A program made the position numbers and the translations under genes. From contig SNVD02009237.1 of the NCBI GenBank assembly GCA_013180625.2, positions 124,001 to 188,000 on the forward strand: 64,000 nt of DNA, in the 5' to 3' direction. The first letter of the stretch is position 1. Each line of letters begins with the position of its first letter. Positions 58,759 through 64,000 of the stretch are shown here, piece after piece. The DNA comes from Boswellia sacra (Eukaryota; Streptophyta; Magnoliopsida; Sapindales; Burseraceae). The notes under the pieces are model-generated. The model was not told the DNA's origin. It ran no database searches and saw only the letters and a list, made by a program, of their open reading frames with translations.

Positions 58759-59974
58759 ATGAAGAGGCGGGCTTTTAAACTCTTTCAAATGGATGTTAAA
58801 ACAACTTTTCTAAATGGCATTTTACATAAGGAAGCTTTTATTGAACAATCAAAAGGCTTTATTAATCCTAAGCATCCCACTTATATTTACAAATTGAAAA
58901 AGGCTTTGTATGGTCTGAAACAAGCTCCAAGAGCTTGGTATGAAAAACTTACAACCTTCCTCCTTGGTAAGGGATATACTAGAGGCAGCAACAACAAAAC
59001 CTTGTTCATAAAGCATGCATTTAAGTATATCATTATTGCTCAAATCTATGTTGATGATATAATGTTTGGTTTTGCACTTCGTGATAAAACTAATGAGTTT
59101 GTTGAACTTATGCAGGGAGAATTTGAGATGATTATGGTAGGTGAACTAACCTTTTTCCTTGGACTTCAAGTCAAATAGCTTGATGATGGCATTTTCATCT
59201 TTCAAACTAAGTATACAAAGAACTTAGTGAAAAGATTTGAAATGGACAAGAGCAAAGCAATTAGGACACTTATTGCAACCAATCTCAAATTGTCAAAGGA
59301 CAATGCTGGAAGTGATATTGATTAGGGCCTATAAAGAAGTATGATTAGAAGTTTTCTGCATCTTACTGCAAGTAGACCTGACATCAGTTTCATTATAGCT
59401 TTATGAGCACGATTCCATTCATGTTCGAAGGGACAACATCTGGCAGCAGTCAAGAGGATAATCAAGTATATTCAAGGGACTACATAATATGAAATTTGGA
59501 TTTCTAGAAACACAAATTCATCTCTTGTAGGTTACAGTGATGCTGATTGGGCTGGTAATGTGGATGATAGAAAGCAGAAGGGTGCTTTTATCTTGGAAAC
59601 AACTTAGTGGTTTGGCACAGTAAGAAACAAAACTCAATCTCACTTTCTATTACTAAAGCTGAGTACATAGCTGCTGGTAGTTGTTGTACTCGATTGCTGC
59701 GGATGAAACAGATGTTGGAAGACTATATATTACTCAAGAATTCATGAAAGTCTTTTCTGATAACACAAGTGCAATTAACATCTCCAAAAATCCTATCTAA
59801 CACTCAAGAACTAAACACATAGATATTAGGTATCATTTCATTAGAGAGTTAGTTGAATCTGGAATATTCCAATTGAGCATATTTCAACTGAAAACCAACT
59901 GGGCTAATTTGTTCACCAAGGCACTAGACTCTTCAAGATTTGAAAGGCTGAGAAAAGCTATTGGTATTTGTTAG
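58759..59974 (+). pseudogene. copia-3 RT and RNase H
   Basis: Begins inside RT (FKLFQMDVKTTFLNGILH), then LYGLKQAPRAWYEKL, the catalytic YVDDI (about 59050) and FFLGLQVK, where the first stop falls (59176). Homology continues through ASRPDISF, the RNase H block VGYSDADWAGNVDDRK, and LFTKALDSSRFERL to TAG at 59974, with at least six stops or frameshifts. Confidence 0.9.
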
Positions 59975-61259
59975 TTATATAATTGAACACTGCCTCGGTT
60001 ACATATAAGATATCTGAAATATTATGAAATTTCTTTTAACTTTGCATTTTTGAGTTATTTGCATTTGAATTCAGTGCTTTTTATTACTATTTTTAATTGA
60101 TAAATTTTTATTATAAATACAGAAAGGGCTACCTGTATGTTTTAAGTGAAAGCCATCTATTGAAAGTAATTCATGTGTATCTAGGAAATATGTTAGATTG
60201 CTCATTCAACATGAAAAAGGCTACCATCATACATGTGTGAAAGCCATTGTATTTGTGTTTAATTTCAATCAAGATCAATTTCTGTGTATTTTGGAGATAT
60301 GCTGAGATTGACCACTTGATTGAAATTTAATTCGTGTATTAATGCAGTAGTTTAGATTTAATTTATTGAATAGTTGTGCAACTTTGAAAAATGCTTTGTT
60401 AAAATAAATTACATGATGTCAGGATGTTATAGTCACGACTGAGATAACTAGTGCAGTTATAATATGTTTGATTATTGTTTTATTTTTGTGTGACTCAGCT
60501 TTGCAATTAATTGTGTGAGTTATATGTGTGCAAGGTTGACGTATCAGGAAGCATGTTTGAAATTGAAATATTGTTAAAATTTGCAGACTTAACAGCATTC
60601 AACCATCTCTTTTAATTTGTTAAATGTCTAAATCTTTGTGATTTAGTTTCTTGAGACATTATTTGTAAATCAAAATGAGAGTTTGATGGGGAGTTTGAAA
60701 TTGTGTTATCCAATTTTTTTTTTTGGATTCTTGGATAAGAGAAAAAATCTTTTATTTCCAAGCGTATCCTATTTCTTTCCTTATACGAATTGGACTAAAC
60801 CTTCTTTGCTAGGGCTTCGTTTATATTGCAATTTTAGTTCACTCAAACGGCACCAAAACGTTGATCTCAGTCAAGAATAATGGAACCAACCCTGCACGAT
60901 TCTTTTTTTTAATCGCCGTCACAGGTACCACCACTAGAACAGTCATCACCGACTCACCATGAAACTTAAGAAGAAGTTGATCCCACACAGCAGCAAGAAC
61001 AAGGGTCAATTGTTGATCAAGACACATTACAGACTCAAAATGAAGAAGAGACATAATCCTCTGATCACAATGATCCAGCCAAAAGTGAGAATTTTGACAT
61101 GCATGTGAATCAGTTTGACGTTCTTGAATGATTTAATCCCATTGAAGGTAGGTTTGCTTATGAAGAAATCAAGGAAAGACATGATGACTACATTATAGTA
61201 AGGGGGAAACATTTGCTTCATATTCTCTTAAAGCTTTGCTTTAGGACAGGTAGTGGACT
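59975..61259 (+). other. copia-3 spacer between pol and second ORF
   Basis: AT-rich, with no recognisable frame. Two similar tracts (gaaagccat..attcatgtgtat near 60147 and gaaagccat..tctgtgtatt near 60238) form a loose direct repeat. Confidence 0.4.
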
Positions 61260-62753
61260 AAATCGGTAACCCAACTATAACTTCGTGTTGCTTCTTTAAT
61301 TAGAGAATTCTATACGAATATGGTGGATGATATTAATGATACTTCAAATGTTGGTATCTTTTAGTTTATTGTAAAGGAAAAGACATTCATTTTTCTCTAA
61401 ATGTTATCAATGATTTTCTAGAGATACCTAGAGGTGTTGATCATGATATATATTCTTTGAAAATCACAAAGAATGTTGTTTGGAAAGAACTGGTTGGCTA
61501 TACCATCAAGCGCTAAGAGTATATTATACAATCTCAGTTGTTGCCTAGGTATAGAATTCTGAATAAGATTGCTACATATAACTGGACCCTAACTTCTCAT
61601 TCAACTGCTATTAGCCTTGACAGAGCTAAGTTTCTATATTGATTAGGCAAGAATAAGAGCATTGACTTGGGAATATGGATTTATGATTACATAGTTGTTG
61701 CAGCTAAAAACCATTCTCAAAGTTGTGTTTCCTTTTGTCTCATAATGGGATTTTTGATGAAAAATAAAATTGAACTTGAAGCTGATGATGTTATAGAGCC
61801 TTTAAAGTCTCCTATTACTAGTGGTTTCATGAAAAGAGTAAGGGGATAGCAGAGAGAGGATGATGAGGAGGATCTTGGAGTTGATCCTGAAACTAATGAA
61901 GAAAAAAAAGGAGAGGAAATTGAGCCTACTCTAAAAAAGGCTAGGACTACCACTAAGCAATCCTTAGGTTTTGTGCAGGATACCCTACAAACGTTTTCTA
62001 ACACTCTTGCTTCAATTATGCAGCAACAATGGCATATTTTAATTAATTAGTAGAAACTAATGGAGCAGCAAAAAGAGAATGATGCAAAATTGCAAGCTCA
62101 TCATGAATCTTTGTTGAATCATTTTGCAGGTTCTCTTCAGCGGGACAAGCTATAGCTGCTGCAGGTCTTTCCACCTCTGGAGCTTACATAAGCCATTCCT
62201 CTGAGGTGTCTGTATAGTAAGAACCTCCAGTCATTTCGGTTCCCTAAGCCTCAGAATAAGAATCACCAGTAATTCTAGCTACTGATGCTAAAATTCCAGT
62301 TATAGAATCTCTGGTTCTAGTTTTCATAACTGCAACTGTTTCAATCATAACTTCTGAACTAGTTGAATCACCACCAACTGCTTCATTTCATGTTATAGCT
62401 AAAATATCTACCATCATTCCAGCGGACATTCCACCTCCTCTTGTTCAATCTGAACCTCCTATAGCTGATCTAATTGCTCCAATCTCTCAACCTGTAGCTT
62501 ACAAAGTTCCATCTCTAGCTCAGTCTCTTGCAGTTGCTTCATTGTTGTAAATATCCTTTCTTTCACCAGAAGTTACAGCTCAACAAGCTAAAGAAATTGT
62601 TGAGACTCTAGCTGCCGTGATAGCCACTTCATTTGAGCAGTCTACTCTAGTCCCTTCACCATCAACACCTTCAACAAGACAGAGACCTTAGACCCGGGGT
62701 GGCTTTCTCAAGCTAGGCTTCTTACCCAGAAGGTCTACTAGACATAAAAAATA
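61260..62753 (+). pseudogene. copia-3 second ORF, 'putative plant transposon protein'-like
   Basis: With several stops and frameshifts, the + strand reads LIREFYTNMVDDIN, GKDIHFSLNVINDFLEIPRG, LLPRYRILNKIATYN and LGIWIYDYIVVAA, which resembles the plant transposon protein domain found in copia and other plant elements. An acidic/basic hinge follows (DDEEDLGVDPETNEE...KKART), then a Pro/Ser/Val-rich tract (62230-62690) and a basic end (PRRSTRHKK). The role of this protein is unknown. The domain call rests on pattern memory, not a search. Confidence 0.5.
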
Positions 62754-63170
62754 GTGCTCTTTAGCACTTTGTGAAGAAAAAAGGGGGAGTAGGATGATCA
62801 CACAGTTTTTGGGAGTAAGGCAGATTTTGGAAGAAGTTTGTTGGTTGCTGGTTGGACTTTGGACTTCGTTTTGTTTTTGATGTTTTGTGTTAAGGGGGAG
62901 CAATACATACTTGGGGGAGTATTGCACTTAGGGGGAGAATATACTATTTGTTTTATTTTGTTGCTTTGAACTTAGTTGATTACTTGTTTTTAGTTTGGTC
63001 TGTATGAACTTGATAAAGCTAACTGACCAAAGTTCTTTTGGAAGATATTTCTAGTAATTGCTTTAATGCAGTTCTGATTTGCTTCCCTGTTATAGTCACG
63101 TTATTGCTAACTGATTTTATGTAGGTTATTTTACTTTGTATTTTTCTCACAAAATGCCAAAGGTGGAAAT
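62754..63170 (+). other. copia-3 3' non-coding region with polypurine tract
   Basis: Contains several ggggga tracts (62777, 62889, 62905 and 62926) and the final tract caaaggtggaaat at 63158-63170, directly before the LTR. Confidence 0.65.
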
Positions 63171-64000
63171 TGTTAGGACAATACCATGTGGATTGCCATG
63201 TGTCCTAGTCAATCTATGTGGCATTGATGTGTCGGTATTTTGAGAGAAAACAACTTGCAATATTTTACTTTCCTGTTTTTAACTACTTTAGTTATTTGTA
63301 ACTTAACCAGATATTATTTTCAGGATTTGGATTTACTTTAGGTAAGTATTGATTTTATCTCACTTTAGGAATGGGTTTATATTTTGTTGATTTATACGAT
63401 ATCCTAATGTGATTCATCTTTCCTATATGTGTAAGATTTACATGATAACTTACAATTAGGAAATATCCTGAAGAATTCTTATTCAATAAGGAAAGTTTGC
63501 TGGACAAGTCATATATATATAGAAGTCTTTTACTCATGTTTGGCAACGTTTTGTGTGCAAGTTGTATAAGTTTAGCTTAAGTCGTGATAAGCATTATTCT
63601 CTTATCATGTTTGTGATTAACTAGAGAGAGTGCGGTTATCTTATTGGGAACATGTAATACAATTTTAGAGAGACTCAAATTGTGGGAAGTGTAGCAAGGT
63701 AAGGAGTTGGTTTTCTATGGATGAAGTTCTAGGTGATTAGAAAATGCTGTTTATCTAGGGTAGGTGAGTGTGAACGAACGGAGAGTTCATCAACTGTAAA
63801 GTCTTAGTCCTTGTAAACGTGAACATCATAGTGAATTGCAACTTGGCTATCCATGGATGTAGGCTAGTTATAGCCGAACCACGTTAACCGCTTCTGTGCA
63901 ATTTTGTATATGTTTTGTTACATTTGATATAACCGCAACAGTTCTATCTTACGTAACAAAATATGTAGCTTCAGAACTTTCACTGGCCTACAATATATTC
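63171..64000 (+). repeat. 3' LTR of copia-3, cut by the window end
   Basis: Begins TGTTAGGACAATACC right after the purine tract. A TATA-like atatatatata lies at about 63511. The right end is not reached within the window. Confidence 0.7.

Larger units (their letters stand above)
58740..64000 (+). mobile_element. Ty1/copia element (copia-3), 5'-truncated, with extra downstream ORF
   Basis: RT and RNase H remains are followed by a 3.2-kb region containing a second, non-pol ORF and then a purine tract and 3' LTR. Gag, integrase and the start of RT are missing at the left, where PMD-element sequence begins. The extra ORF between pol and the 3' LTR recalls the env-like position of SIRE-type elements. 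Confidence 0.8.

Overview
This is a plant nuclear DNA window, most likely from a eudicot. The genes have short spliced exons and long AT-rich introns. Intergenic DNA is very AT-rich, and the mobile elements are all plant families (Ty1/copia, Ty3/gypsy of the Athila/Tat type, hAT, Tourist-like MITEs, plant mobile domain). I cannot name the species from sequence alone. Only two host genes look functional: an organelle-type glycine-rich RRM RNA-binding protein (26.5-28.5 kb, + strand, four coding exons) and a single-exon UDP-glucuronate 4-epimerase (31.9-33.3 kb, - strand). Almost everything else is mobile-element sequence, much of it nested.

Layout. 1-4726: decayed Ty1/copia element (+), its 5' LTR cut by the window edge, apparently inserted in an intron of a minus-strand gene whose first exon may lie near 5220-5400. 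5876-28486: a tandem duplication of the RNA-binding protein locus. Copy A (left) is broken: an hAT transposon (6347-21221, 8-bp target duplication) split its upstream region, it has a 1-nt deletion at exon 2, and it lacks exons 3-4. Copy B (right) is intact and preserves the empty hAT target site at 26024-26031. Within the hAT, the transposase gene is split by an Athila/Tat-like retrotransposon on the minus strand (10493-20380). That element has lost almost all of pol and carries an intronless LOG-like (cytokinin riboside monophosphate phosphoribohydrolase) pseudogene, with a three-copy G-box repeat upstream. A perfect 38-bp Nextera mate-pair junction adapter at 12675-12712 marks an assembly artefact inside this element.

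28.5-43.4 kb: AT-rich intergenic DNA with the epimerase gene and three MITE-like elements. 43.4-54.0 kb: a Ty3/gypsy integrase fragment (-) split by two hAT elements with perfect 8-bp target duplications (43899-46379 and 46793-53592). The second hAT was itself invaded by a Ty1/copia element (47210-53414, -) that lacks RT and RNase H. 54.0-58.7 kb: mostly non-coding repeat-derived DNA ending in a plant-mobile-domain pseudogene. 58.7-64.0 kb: the 3' part of another Ty1/copia element (+) with RT/RNase H remains, a second ORF resembling the 'putative plant transposon protein' domain, and a 3' LTR that runs off the window.

The host genes do not form a pathway. The window is best read as a record of nested insertion around a duplicated RNA-binding protein gene. 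The most notable biological feature is the LOG-like gene copy inside a pol-deleted retrotransposon, and the most notable technical one is the sequencing adapter.
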